Shown piece by piece: positions 17,594 through 25,942 of a DNA stretch of 51,755 nt. Position 1 is the first letter of the stretch; each line of letters starts with the position of its first letter. Source of the stretch: Marinomonas foliarum (lineage in GTDB: Bacteria; Pseudomonadota; Gammaproteobacteria; Pseudomonadales; Marinomonadaceae); the NCBI RefSeq assembly GCF_003337275.1, contig NZ_QPJQ01000035.1, positions 1 to 51,755 on the forward strand, read 5' to 3'. The translations under genes were made by a program, and so were the position numbers. Below the pieces are notes generated by a model, which was not told the DNA's origin, searched no databases, and saw nothing but the letters and a program-made list of their open reading frames with translations.

Positions 17594-18754
17594 TCAGTCC
17601 TGCGTCAGGCTTACCCAGCTACCCCGAGACCTGACGGCCGCATCGATAAACAGCAGCCCCTCAATTCCGCTTTGAACGGAGGGTACAAGACCTCCCTGAG
17701 CGTGGCTGTCGTCATCCAGTTGCCGTGCGCGGATCGCAGTAGCGATATCGCTGTAGAGGCTGGCGAAGGCTTCCAGATAACCCTCGGGATGTCCGGCGGG
17801 TGTGCGCGTCACCGCACTCGCTGCAGACGACAGGGCGGCTCCACCGCGGGTCAGCAGTCGGCGCGGTTCACCGAACGGGCAGTACCAGAGTTGGTTCGGA
17901 TTTTCCTGCTGCCACTCCAGTCCCCCCTTCTCGCCGTAGATACGGATCGCGAGATGGTTTTCGTTGCCGGACGCCACCTGGCTGGCCCAGAGCATCCCGC
18001 GGGCCCCACCTTTGAAGCGCAGCATCATATGGACATTGTCGTCGAGTTGGCGACCGGGGCCGAAGGAGCTCAGGTCCGCACAGAGGCGCTCCGTTTCAAG
18101 ACCGGTGATAAATGAGAGCAGATTAAAGGCATGGGTACCGATATCGCCAATGCAACCGCCGGCCCCAGCCTGGGCCGGATCATTCCGCCAACTGGCTTGC
18201 TTCTGCCCTTCATTCTCGATCGATTCGGTCAGCCAATCCTGGGCATATTCAACCTGCACAACCCGCAGCGCTCCCAGCCGACCTTCAGCAATCATCTGGC
18301 GGGCCTCACGCACCAGCGGATAAGCGGTGTAGTTGTGGGTCAGCGCAAACAGCGCCTTACTGCGCCCGGCAAGGCTCACCAGCTCGCGGGCGTCTGCCAG
18401 CGAGGCCGTCATCGGCTTGTCGCAGATTACATGAATCCCGACACTGAGAAAGGCCCGGGCTACCGGAAAGTGCATATGATTGGGCGTCACGATGGCAACA
18501 GCTTCGATGCCATCCGGCCGTTCCACCTCGCGCTGGGCCATCTCCAGAAAATCGGTATAGATCCGGTCCTCTGCTAGCCCCAGTCTCTCGCCAGAGAGAC
18601 GCGCCTTGTCCGGGGACGACGACAGGGCCCCGGCTACCAGCTCATACTGGCCGTCAAGCCTGGCAGCGAATCGGTGCACGGTGCCGATAAAGGCGTCGAT
18701 ACCACCGCCCACCATGCCCAGACGTATTGGTCGGGCGTAACCTTCCTGTTGCAT
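17594..18754 (-). CDS. Gfo/Idh/MocA-family oxidoreductase (complete copy)
   Basis: This 386-residue NAD(P)-dependent dehydrogenase has the Rossmann motif MVGGGIDAFIGTVHRFAARL, cofactor/substrate motif VTPNHMHFPVARAF, the EKP-equivalent ICDKPMTASL, ALTHNYTAYPLVREA and GDIGTHAFNL with the catalytic-site histidine. The C-terminus is complete (EGYLEAFASLYSDIATAI and FIDAAVRSRGSW). It is the intact homologue of the truncated 12260 gene and lies 4 bases after the isomerase/epimerase gene, last in the GC-rich operon. Members oxidise a sugar hydroxyl, often C3; the substrate here is not determinable. Base composition is visibly GC-rich relative to the flanks. Confidence 0.88.
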   Translation of the reverse strand: MQQEGYARPIRLGMVGGGIDAFIGTVHRFAARLDGQYELVAGALSSSPDKARLSGERLGLAEDRIYTDFLEMAQREVERPDGIEAVAIVTPNHMHFPVARAFLSVGIHVICDKPMTASLADARELVSLAGRSKALFALTHNYTAYPLVREARQMIAEGRLGALRVVQVEYAQDWLTESIENEGQKQASWRNDPAQAGAGGCIGDIGTHAFNLLSFITGLETERLCADLSSFGPGRQLDDNVHMMLRFKGGARGMLWASQVASGNENHLAIRIYGEKGGLEWQQENPNQLWYCPFGEPRRLLTRGGAALSSAASAVTRTPAGHPEGYLEAFASLYSDIATAIRARQLDDDSHAQGGLVPSVQSGIEGLLFIDAAVRSRGSWVSLTQD

Positions 18755-18758
18755 GGGT

Positions 18759-19817
18759 TCAGCCTCCTATTCCAAGCATCTTGCGGTTCATCGCCTCGTC
18801 GCTGCCGGCATCGGCAAAGTCGTCAAACGCTCGATCGGTGACCTGAATGATATGGTCGCCGATAAACGCTGCGCCCTCGCGGGCCCCAACTTCCGGGTGC
18901 TTGAGGCAGCATTCCCACTCCAGCACCGCCCAGCCGTCGAAATCCATGGCCGCCAGCTTGGCGAATATCCCCTTAAAGTCGACCTGGCCATCGCCCAGAG
19001 AACGGAAGCGGCCGGCGCGCTCGACCCAAGACTGGTAGCCACCGTAGGCCCCCATGCGTCCATTGGGATTGAATTCAGCATCCTTGACATGAACCATTTT
19101 GATCCGATCACGATAGATATCCATGAATGCTAGGTAGTCGATGGACTGCAACACGAAATGGCTAGGGTCGAACAGAATATTACAACGCGGATGCTGCTCA
19201 ACCCTGTCTAGGAACATCTCGAAGCTGGCGCCGTCGTGCAGATCCTCCCCCGGATGAATCTCGTAACACAGATCGACACCAGCATTGTCGAAAGCATCGA
19301 GAATTGGCCGCCAGCGTTTTGCCAGTTCATCGAAGGCGGTCTCAATCAGGCCCGCCGGACGCTGCGGCCAGGGATAGATATAGGGCCAGGCCAGCGCGCC
19401 GGAAAAGGTCGCATGGGCGCTCAGCCCTAGGTTGCGGGACGCCTTGGCCGCCAGCAGTAACTGGTCGGCGGCCCAGTTGGCACGGGCCTTGGGATTGCCG
19501 CGCACCTCGGGCGGCGCAAAGCCGTCGAAGGCCTCGTCATAAGCCGGATGTACGGCCACCAGTTGCCCCTGCAGGTGTGTCGACAGTTCGGTTATCTGCA
19601 CGCCCTGCTCGGCGGCCACGCCGTTCAACTCATCGCAGTAATCGAGGGACTCGGCTGCCAGCCTCAGGTCAATCAGGCGGCTGTCCCAACTCGGGACCTG
19701 AACCCCTTTGAAACCCAGATCAGCCGCCCAGCGGCAGATCGACGCGAAGCTGTTGAATGGCGCCTCATCACTGGCGAATTGCGCCAGGAAAATTGCAGGA
19801 CCTTTAATCGTTTTCAT
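18759..19817 (-). CDS. Sugar phosphate isomerase/epimerase-family protein (imported copy)
   Basis: This 352-residue TIM-barrel protein closely resembles the native protein at 11193-12248: KGPAIFLAQFASDEAPFNSF, QITELSTHLQGQLVAVHPAYD, CYEIHPGEDLHDGASF, NILFDPSHFVLQ, MVHVKDAEFNPNGRMGAYGGYQSW and WAVLEWECCLKHPE. The likely metal ligands (Glu, Asp, His, Glu) are all present. I start at ATG 19817 because the native homologue begins there; the open frame to 19940 crosses a hairpin. It precedes the second Gfo/Idh gene by 4 bases, keeping the pair order of the native operon. Confidence 0.87.
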   Translation of the reverse strand: MKTIKGPAIFLAQFASDEAPFNSFASICRWAADLGFKGVQVPSWDSRLIDLRLAAESLDYCDELNGVAAEQGVQITELSTHLQGQLVAVHPAYDEAFDGFAPPEVRGNPKARANWAADQLLLAAKASRNLGLSAHATFSGALAWPYIYPWPQRPAGLIETAFDELAKRWRPILDAFDNAGVDLCYEIHPGEDLHDGASFEMFLDRVEQHPRCNILFDPSHFVLQSIDYLAFMDIYRDRIKMVHVKDAEFNPNGRMGAYGGYQSWVERAGRFRSLGDGQVDFKGIFAKLAAMDFDGWAVLEWECCLKHPEVGAREGAAFIGDHIIQVTDRAFDDFADAGSDEAMNRKMLGIGG

Positions 19818-19918
19818 AGTGTTTACCCATTCAATCTCTGGGACGTTCCGCCCGAACTCAGGCAACAGGAACCCCAGGCGTCCAAAACAGACGCTGAAAA
19901 TAATCCAAGCAGTACATA

Positions 19919-19942
19919 ACGTGCCGGACGGAACCGGCACGT
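19919..19942. other. Intercistronic hairpin after the permease gene
   Basis: ACGTGCCGG (19919-19927) and CCGGCACGT (19934-19942) form a 9-bp GC-rich stem with a 6-base loop in the 133-base gap between the permease and epimerase genes. No T-run follows on the minus strand, so it is more likely an mRNA stability or processing element than a terminator. Confidence 0.55.
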
Positions 19943-19950
19943 CAGCCCGA

Positions 19951-20931
19951 TCAGCGTTGTGCGGCTTTTTTACCGAAGGCCACGGCCAGAATGATGATCA
20001 GACCCTTAACCACCATCTGCTGGCTGACATCCAGCCCCATGATGATCAAACCGTTGTTGATCATGCCGATCATCAACGCACCGAAAATGGTACCAATGAC
20101 GGTTGCAGTGCCGCCAAACAGGCTGGTGCCACCGAGGATGACAGCAGCAATAACCGACAGCTCGTCCCCTTCGCCGAAGGTAAAGCGCGCCGAGTGCATG
20201 CGTCCGGCGTATAGCATGCCGGCAAGCCCCGCGAGCATACCTGAGCCCACCATAACCAGCAGTTTGATACGCTTGACGTGAACGCCGGAGAATTCCGCGG
20301 CGTTCTCATTTCCGCCCACCGCCAGCGTGCGTCTGCCGTACACGGTTTTGCGCAGCAGCACATGGCCGATGATGCCGATCACGACCATCCAGAATAGCAA
20401 CACCGGAATGGGACCCAAATCGCCCGAACCGAACAGGAAGGTAAAGCTCTCATTCAGAATCGGGACCGGTGCAGTATCAGTGACCCACATTGCCAGGCCC
20501 TTGGTGATGATCATCATGCCCAGCGTTACCAGAAACGCTGGTATCGCAATCTGAGTAATCAGCAGACCATTGATCAGGCCAATCAGAGCTCCAGTGCCGA
20601 GGCCCGCGATTATCCCACCGAACATGCCGAGCCCTGCCTGCATCGCCAGCGCAGATATCAATGCAGACAATGCGGCGACCGAGCCAACCGAAAGGTCGAT
20701 CTGAGCGGCCCCGATTACAAAGGTCATGGCCACGGCCATAATCGCGATCATCGCAGTCTGCCGGGCGATATTCAGCAGGTTGTTAGTCGACAGAAAGCCT
20801 TCGTCGTAAAGGGTCACGGAGAAATAGAAGAACACCGCCACGAAGGCGACATAAACGATGTAACGACGCCAGTCGAAACCACGCAGCGAAAAGCGCGTGC
20901 TGGCCGGCAGATTATTAGCCTTGGATTGCAT
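19951..20931 (-). CDS. Sugar ABC transporter permease (RbsC family)
   Basis: This 326-residue integral membrane permease has about eight to ten hydrophobic segments (YIVYVAFVAVFFYFSV, MIAIMAVAMTFVIGAAQIDLSVGSVAALSALISALAM, LGTGALIGLINGLLI, VLLFWMVVIGIIGHVLL, GLIIILAVAFG). It carries the family signature QIDLSVGS and the conserved cytoplasmic loop ILGGTSLFGGTATVIGTIFGALMIG. I start at ATG 20931 because GGAGGT lies just upstream; this overlaps the ATPase stop by 17 bases. It works with the ATPase and binding protein in this operon. Confidence 0.9.
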   Translation of the reverse strand: MQSKANNLPASTRFSLRGFDWRRYIVYVAFVAVFFYFSVTLYDEGFLSTNNLLNIARQTAMIAIMAVAMTFVIGAAQIDLSVGSVAALSALISALAMQAGLGMFGGIIAGLGTGALIGLINGLLITQIAIPAFLVTLGMMIITKGLAMWVTDTAPVPILNESFTFLFGSGDLGPIPVLLFWMVVIGIIGHVLLRKTVYGRRTLAVGGNENAAEFSGVHVKRIKLLVMVGSGMLAGLAGMLYAGRMHSARFTFGEGDELSVIAAVILGGTSLFGGTATVIGTIFGALMIGMINNGLIIMGLDVSQQMVVKGLIIILAVAFGKKAAQR

Positions 20932-22414
20932 GTTGCAATACCTCCTCAGATGCGATGTTTTTACGATCAAATTGCTGCGTCACGCTTCCCTGATGGAAAA
21001 CGATGACACGGTCAGCCAGGGCCAGCAGCTCGGTAAGTTCCGACGACACCACCAGCACCGCCTTGCCCGCATCGGCGAACTGCCGGATGATTTCCATGAT
21101 TTCGATTTTGGCACCGATATCGACGCCGATGGTTGGCTCATCGAGCAGCAGTATGTCAGGCGCATTGACCAGCCATTTAGCCAGCACGATCTTCTGTTGA
21201 TTACCGCCTGACAGCAGATTGACGGCCTTGAAAATATTGTCGGTCTTGATGTTTAGCTTGCGAACATAGTCCTGAACGATTGCCTCTCCGGCGGGATCAT
21301 CAACGAACAGGCCCTTCTTTATCCGGTTGAGGATCGGCAGCAACATATTGCTTTTGACATCCTGATCCAGCACCAAACCCTGTACCCGCCGATCTTCAGG
21401 CACCAGCGCAAGACCCGCCGCAATCGCATCGTCCGGGCGGCGAATTGCCGTTTTCGAACCATTGATAAAAACTTCCCCCCGGTCGATCGGATCGATTCCG
21501 AAAAGTGCGCGCATTGTTTCAGAGCGGCCGCTGCCCATCAGCCCGGCAATACCCAGAATTTCGCCTCGGTGAAGATCGAAACTGACGCCGCGAACACGGC
21601 TACCGGAATGTAGATCGCTCACTCGGAGCAGTGGCTCGCCCGCGCGGTCGTACTGGCGCTCGGACCAGACGAACGCCTGCTCCATATTGCCGCCAATAAT
21701 GTGCTCTATCATCCGCTCAACGGTCAGGCTGTCATGACTTTCCGTCAGCACCCATTTACCGTCTCGTAGAATGGTGGTGCGATCGCAGATCTCGAATATC
21801 TCGTCCATACGGTGTGAGATATAGATCACGGAAATCTCCTTTTCCTTGAGCTTTTTAATGAACCTGAACAGGACTTCGGTCTCGTTTTCCGTTAACGAGG
21901 AGGTCGGCTCATCCATTATCAGAATCTTGGCGTTCTTGGAAAGAGCCTTGGTAATTTCCGTCATCTGCCAGTATCCCACGCCGAGTTGTTCAACCGGCGT
22001 ATTGGGATCGATATCAACGTTGAGTTCCTGCAACAACTCCCGGGTCTTGCGCACACAGGCCCGGTCGTCAATAAGCCCCATAGCAGTCCTGGGTTCGCGG
22101 TTCAGGAAAATATTCTGCGCGACCGTCAGCGACGGTACCAGGCTGAACTCCTGAAAGATCATGGCTATGCCGTGGGCTTCAGCATCCTCGGTGTTCTGGA
22201 TCTCGATTGGCTGTCCGTCCAGCAGTACCGCGCCCTCATCAGCCCGATACACGCCGGTCAGGATCTTCATGAGCGTGGACTTGCCAGCACCATTGCCACC
22301 CATCAGGGCATGCACTTCGCCCTTCCTCAGCTCGAAGCCGACTTTTTCGAGAACCGGTATGCCGTTGAAAGCCTTGCAGATGTTGGACATTTTCAAATGA
22401 ACTTGGGTATCCAT
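20915..22414 (-). CDS. Sugar ABC transporter ATP-binding protein (RbsA family)
   Basis: This 499-residue duplicated ABC ATPase has a first domain with GGNGAGKST (residues 39-47), LGVGYWQMTEITKALS and ILIMDEPTSSL. Its second domain has [27 protein letters not shown] and ILLLDEPTIGVD. It energises the permease that overlaps its 3' end. ATG 22414 is chosen because AAAGGT precedes it and family homology starts there; an open frame runs back to 22450. Its closest functional parallel in the window is xylG, but it is clearly more GC-rich and not a recent copy of it. Confidence 0.93.
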   Translation of the reverse strand: MDTQVHLKMSNICKAFNGIPVLEKVGFELRKGEVHALMGGNGAGKSTLMKILTGVYRADEGAVLLDGQPIEIQNTEDAEAHGIAMIFQEFSLVPSLTVAQNIFLNREPRTAMGLIDDRACVRKTRELLQELNVDIDPNTPVEQLGVGYWQMTEITKALSKNAKILIMDEPTSSLTENETEVLFRFIKKLKEKEISVIYISHRMDEIFEICDRTTILRDGKWVLTESHDSLTVERMIEHIIGGNMEQAFVWSERQYDRAGEPLLRVSDLHSGSRVRGVSFDLHRGEILGIAGLMGSGRSETMRALFGIDPIDRGEVFINGSKTAIRRPDDAIAAGLALVPEDRRVQGLVLDQDVKSNMLLPILNRIKKGLFVDDPAGEAIVQDYVRKLNIKTDNIFKAVNLLSGGNQQKIVLAKWLVNAPDILLLDEPTIGVDIGAKIEIMEIIRQFADAGKAVLVVSSELTELLALADRVIVFHQGSVTQQFDRKNIASEEVLQHAIQG

Positions 22415-22436
22415 CGTGCTTACCTTTGTGAATGTG

Positions 22437-22462
22437 GCCCTCCGCCACAAGCGACGGAGGGC
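22437..22462. other. Intercistronic hairpin between Gfo/Idh and ATPase genes
   Basis: GCCCTCCG (22437-22444) pairs with CGGAGGGC (22455-22462) around a 10-base loop in the 79-base gap between cistrons. The stem is strong but lacks a following T-run on the minus strand, so it probably tunes mRNA decay rather than ending transcription. Confidence 0.5.
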
Positions 22463-22493
22463 TCAGATAAAGCAGTAATCAGCGAGAGCAGTA

Positions 22494-23663
22494 TCAGATT
22501 TCGTCAACCGAAACCCAACGACCTTCTTGCGCCGACTTCAGAATCGCATCGGCAATCTGCTCGATACGGTACCCGTCAGCAAAGTTAGGCGATACGTCCG
22601 TGTCATCGACTATCGACTTGACCAGATCATAGGTTTCGATGATCTTGGTCTCGCCATAGCCGATGCCCAGTGCAGGAATCGGCCAGAGGCCGTCACCGTA
22701 CGGATGTGCCGGACCGGTATAAACGGTACGGAAACCACGTCGGTCTTCAGGATCATCCTTGAAGAACACCTTCAACTCGTCGCGACGCTCGTAGTTAAAA
22801 GAGATAGACCCTTTTTCACCATGCACCTCAAAGGTCAGGAAGTTATTGCGACCATGACCGTTGCGGGTTGCCTCGATGCTGCCGATAGCACCGTTTTCGA
22901 AGCGCAACATCGACAGCACCTCATCGTCGACATCGACCGGGCACTTTTCAACATCGTCACTGCTCTTGACCGTGCCGAGCTTGTCGACACCGCCGGCCTG
23001 CACCGGACGCTCGTTGATCCAGGTCTTGGTGGTCGCCATGACTTCGGCGACATCACCGGCCAGGTAGCGAGCGAAATCGAGCACATGGGTGCCGATATCG
23101 CCCAGGGCACCAGAACCTGCAATAGACTTCTGGAAACGCCAGGACAGTGGCGAATTCGGATCAGCCGACCAGTCCTGCAGATAGGTACCGCGGAAATTCA
23201 GCACCTTGCCGATGGCACCTTCGTCGATATACTTTTTCGCCAGCGCGACGGCCGGGGTGCGGCGGTAGTTGAAGGCCACCATGTGTTTGACACCTGCCGC
23301 CTGAACCGCGTCGAGCATGGTCTTGGACTCTTCGGCACCACGCGCCAGCGGCTTCTCGCAGATAATGTGCTTACCAGCCCGGGCCGCGGCAATCGCAATC
23401 TCGGCATGAGAGTCATTCGGCGTCACGATATCGACAATATCGATCTCCGGGTTGTTGATGATGTCACGCCAGTCAGCCGTATAGCTCTCAAAGCCCAAAC
23501 GCAGTGCAGCGTCCTTAGCAGCCTCTTCGGTCACGTCGGCGACCATCTTACGTACTGTGATTGCTGGCGCCGGCCAGAAAAACATTGGCATCGCTGCATA
23601 CGCCATCGCATGGGCTTTGCCCATAAAACCGGCGCCGATCATACCTACATTAAGTGTTTTCAT
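22494..23663 (-). CDS. Gfo/Idh/MocA oxidoreductase, levoglucosan-dehydrogenase-like
   Basis: This 389-residue dehydrogenase has the Rossmann start LNVGMIGAGFMGKAHAMAYA, cofactor motif VTPNDSHAEIAIAAARAGKHIICEKPLA (EKP with catalytic Lys) and AFNYRRTPAVALAKKYI. It continues with GTYLQDWSADPNSPLSWRF, GALGDIGTHVLDFARYL (catalytic-site Asp and His) and a C-terminal TVYTGPAHPYGDGLWPIPALGIGYGETKII. From memory these segments are those of bacterial levoglucosan dehydrogenase, which oxidises the C3 hydroxyl of 1,6-anhydroglucose with NAD. Other glycoside 3-dehydrogenases share much of this, so the substrate is a hypothesis. The sugar importer and two TIM-barrel isomerases in the same operon fit a 3-keto-sugar pathway. 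Confidence 0.8.
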   Translation of the reverse strand: MKTLNVGMIGAGFMGKAHAMAYAAMPMFFWPAPAITVRKMVADVTEEAAKDAALRLGFESYTADWRDIINNPEIDIVDIVTPNDSHAEIAIAAARAGKHIICEKPLARGAEESKTMLDAVQAAGVKHMVAFNYRRTPAVALAKKYIDEGAIGKVLNFRGTYLQDWSADPNSPLSWRFQKSIAGSGALGDIGTHVLDFARYLAGDVAEVMATTKTWINERPVQAGGVDKLGTVKSSDDVEKCPVDVDDEVLSMLRFENGAIGSIEATRNGHGRNNFLTFEVHGEKGSISFNYERRDELKVFFKDDPEDRRGFRTVYTGPAHPYGDGLWPIPALGIGYGETKIIETYDLVKSIVDDTDVSPNFADGYRIEQIADAILKSAQEGRWVSVDEI

Positions 23664-23690
23664 TATTCTGTTAATCCTCTCGTTCGTGCA

Positions 23691-24842
23691 TTATTTTTCG
23701 TTTCGCTTGGCGGCATCTTGAATCATTGAGGGAGCCGGCTGGTTATAGACCAGTTGCCAGGCATCCAGTATGTTGTCCTGGGTGACGCTCAGCGCCGGCA
23801 CGGCGACATAGCTCGGTGCTTCCTTACCCAGCAATGCATAGCCGGCCAGGATCGCTTCAGCAGTGCCCTGCTCATAAGGCAGCTGTGCGCCGAGCCCTTT
23901 AATCGGACCGCCGCGTGCGATATCGAGCGCCGCGATGATACCCAGATCTATGGTGGTAATCGCTAGATCACTGCGCCCAGCCGTACGGGCCGCGGTCAGT
24001 GCACCCTCTGCCGGCACATCCCAGACTACGAAGATGCCGTCGAGCGCCGGATTCTTGGTCAACATGGCTGAGGCGACTTTTTCACCATCGTTCGGGCCAG
24101 AAATACCGCCACGGGCGACGATCTCGATTCCAGGGTACTCGCTCTTGATAGTGGCTTCGAAGGCATCGGTGCGCTGCTTAGTCACGAAAAAGTCAGCCGC
24201 GTGATAGATCACGCCGATTTTGCCCTTGCCATTCAGTGATTTGGCCAGGATATGCGCGGCTACGATGCCATTGCCGTAGTTGTCGGCAGACACCACGCTG
24301 ATGTAATCAGCCGGTGCCTCCAGCTGATTCGGCTTATTATCCATGAACACCAGCTTGACGCCGGCCTCCGCGGCCCGCTTGTAGGCATGAGCAGTCGAGA
24401 CTGCATCGACCGGGATACTGACGATCACGTCAGGACTGCGAGCCAGCAGCGTTTCGATATCGGCCACCTGCTTTTCCGGCTTGAATTGGGCATCGGTCAC
24501 GGCAACCACGTCGATACCCATTTTATCGAAGGCGGCTTGCAGCCCGTTAACCTGTGCCTGGGACCAGTCGTTGCCGGCATAGTGCATCGCGATGGCAGCC
24601 GTATAACCGCCATCCCGAATCTGTTGCAGTTCGGTTTCGCTCAGCGACAGCGTCTTGGCTGACACTGCGCTCTCACCGCCAGGTCCCTTGCTGAGAATAG
24701 CGCTATCCGGCAGAGACTGGTTGATGGTCAGACCTGCAGCGCTGACGCCAGTTGAGAAGGCCAGGCTTGCGGTCATCAGTCCGCCGGCAATCAGCAGCGA
24801 GCGCACACCTGAGGAGAGGGTACTTCTGTTATTGTTATGCAT
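23691..24842 (-). CDS. Periplasmic sugar-binding protein (RbsB family)
   Basis: From ATG 24842 this is a 383-residue substrate-binding protein. It has a signal peptide (VRSLLIAGGLMTASLAFSTGVSAAG, cleavage near residue 36), then the binding fold: AAIAMHYAGNDWSQAQVNGLQAAFDKMGIDVVAVTDAQF, DVIVSIPVDAVST, VFMDNKPNQL, YISVVSADNYGNGIVAAHIL, GKGKIGVIYHAADFF and DGIFVVWDVPAEGALTA. It should deliver a sugar to the ATPase/permease pair downstream. The open frame extends to 25094 because three further in-frame 30-base repeats, each with AGGAGC-type site and ATGCAT, lie directly upstream (ATGs at 24872, 24902, 24932). The true start may therefore be mixed. Confidence 0.85.
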   Translation of the reverse strand: MHNNNRSTLSSGVRSLLIAGGLMTASLAFSTGVSAAGLTINQSLPDSAILSKGPGGESAVSAKTLSLSETELQQIRDGGYTAAIAMHYAGNDWSQAQVNGLQAAFDKMGIDVVAVTDAQFKPEKQVADIETLLARSPDVIVSIPVDAVSTAHAYKRAAEAGVKLVFMDNKPNQLEAPADYISVVSADNYGNGIVAAHILAKSLNGKGKIGVIYHAADFFVTKQRTDAFEATIKSEYPGIEIVARGGISGPNDGEKVASAMLTKNPALDGIFVVWDVPAEGALTAARTAGRSDLAITTIDLGIIAALDIARGGPIKGLGAQLPYEQGTAEAILAGYALLGKEAPSYVAVPALSVTQDNILDAWQLVYNQPAPSMIQDAAKRNEK

Positions 24843-24960
24843 GGATAAGCTCCTGTTGTTATTGTTATGCATGGATATGCTCCTGTTGTTATTTTTATGC
24901 ATGGATATGCTCCTGTTGTTATTTTTATGCATGGATAAGTTCCTGTTGTTATTGCAGCGA
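24841..24960. repeat. Four 30-bp tandem repeats duplicating a translation start
   Basis: On the minus strand each unit contains AACAACAGGAGC(A/T)TATCC followed by ATGCAT. ATGs fall at 24932, 24902, 24872 and 24842, exactly 30 bases apart, so all are in frame; the outermost has AGGAAC instead of AGGAGC. Further upstream a shorter unit with TTGCAGCGATAATCTCC is also present twice (about 24953-24990). Each copy supplies an apparent Shine-Dalgarno and start codon for the binding-protein gene. Confidence 0.9.
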
Positions 24961-25026
24961 TAATCTCCTGTTGTTGCAGCGATAATCTCCGGGGCGGAGA
25001 AAGTGTTTATTGACTGTCGATTTGCA

Positions 25027-25842
25027 TTACACGTAGTCGAAGTGCTTCTTAAGGAAATCTTTGCTGATCTGCGCACCAGCCCTGGGATCCGCATAGCTGT
25101 CGAGCTCTACAGTGATCCAGCCATCGTAATCGTGCTCCTTCAGCACACTGACAATGGCATCGAAGTTCTGCACGCCGGTACCCAGCGGCAGAAACTCATT
25201 ATTTTTCAAGTCTTTGAAATGTATGTACTTAATACGCTGACCGTAACGACGTACTACGTCGGCGGGGTCTCCACCGCCCGCCTCGATATGGGCGGTATCC
25301 GGGCACAGATGGATATCGGTCAGAGGCATAATCTGATCAAGTTGCTCCGGTGATTCGACCAGACTGCCCAAATGGGGGTGGTAACTGGCGACAAGTCCCG
25401 CTTGCTCTGCAATCTGCATAGCCTGATTCAGGCCGTCGGCCAGCAATTTGTGATCATCGGGTCGGATACCGGTACCTCGAATTGCTCCTCCACCGATGAC
25501 AAAATGCTCTCCTCCCAGTTCGGCAGTTAATTCGGCAACATTGCGGAACTTCAGCAGCTCTTCTTCGAGAATATCTGGGTAAATGAAATTGGCCCCGGTA
25601 TATACACCGATGAAGGTCTGCGATGTTTGCTGCAGCAAGTCACGGAACGCCTGCTTGTCATCACGAAACTGCATCAGGTTGCCATCGAACATCTCGAAGC
25701 CGTTATAGCCAACCGCTGCTATATCGCGAATGGCCTGTTCGCTGGAACCATTGGCCACATAGTAGGCATCCTTGATTGAGGTCACACCGCCTGGATGTCC
25801 GACAACTCCACCCCAAGTATTTGTTTCATAACCTAGTTTCAT
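25027..25842 (-). CDS. Sugar phosphate isomerase/epimerase-family protein (IolE-like)
   Basis: This 271-residue TIM-barrel protein of the AP-endonuclease-2/xylose-isomerase-like superfamily begins MKLGYETNTWGGVVGHPGGV. It has GFEMFDGNLMQF, ELGGEHFVIGGGAIRG, GLVASYHPHLGSLVES, IHLCPDTAHIEAGGGDPADVV, YIHFKDLKNNEFLPLG and DYDGWITVELDSYADP. The His, Asp and Glu residues in these motifs are the usual metal ligands. It is first in the imported operon behind an operator at 25909. Family members include inosose dehydratases and, in 3-keto-sugar pathways, beta-eliminases or hydratases. With the levoglucosan-dehydrogenase-like gene two places downstream, such an elimination role is plausible but not proved. 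Confidence 0.82.
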   Translation of the reverse strand: MKLGYETNTWGGVVGHPGGVTSIKDAYYVANGSSEQAIRDIAAVGYNGFEMFDGNLMQFRDDKQAFRDLLQQTSQTFIGVYTGANFIYPDILEEELLKFRNVAELTAELGGEHFVIGGGAIRGTGIRPDDHKLLADGLNQAMQIAEQAGLVASYHPHLGSLVESPEQLDQIMPLTDIHLCPDTAHIEAGGGDPADVVRRYGQRIKYIHFKDLKNNEFLPLGTGVQNFDAIVSVLKEHDYDGWITVELDSYADPRAGAQISKDFLKKHFDYV

Positions 25843-25908
25843 TATTCACACCTATCTTTATGCAATGAATTTACCCGATACCCAGTCGATAATTGGATTC
25901 CGGCACAA

Positions 25909-25922
25909 TGTAATGGATTACA
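25909..25922. promoter_or_regulatory. LacI-type operator before the imported sugar operon
   Basis: TGTAATGGATTACA differs by one central base from the perfect palindrome at 11134. It lies 67 bases upstream of the IolE-like gene start and 21 bases downstream of the lacI stop, where it can repress the catabolic operon. Confidence 0.75.
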
Positions 25923-25942
25923 TTTCACTTTAAAAAAACGAA

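Noticed and set aside
17525..18115. 196-residue plus-strand open frame
   Set aside because: It lies antisense to the 17594-18754 dehydrogenase and reflects high GC content.
22527..23729. 400-residue plus-strand open frame
   Set aside because: It is the antisense shadow of the GC-rich Gfo/Idh gene; it has no family features and a poor start.
24841..24960. CRISPR-like 30-bp repeat
   Set aside because: Repeats are contiguous and in frame with the binding-protein gene; they duplicate a ribosome binding site and ATG.
25027..25842. A second xylose isomerase
   Set aside because: It is 271 residues and has the IolE/epimerase barrel pattern, not the XylA signatures.
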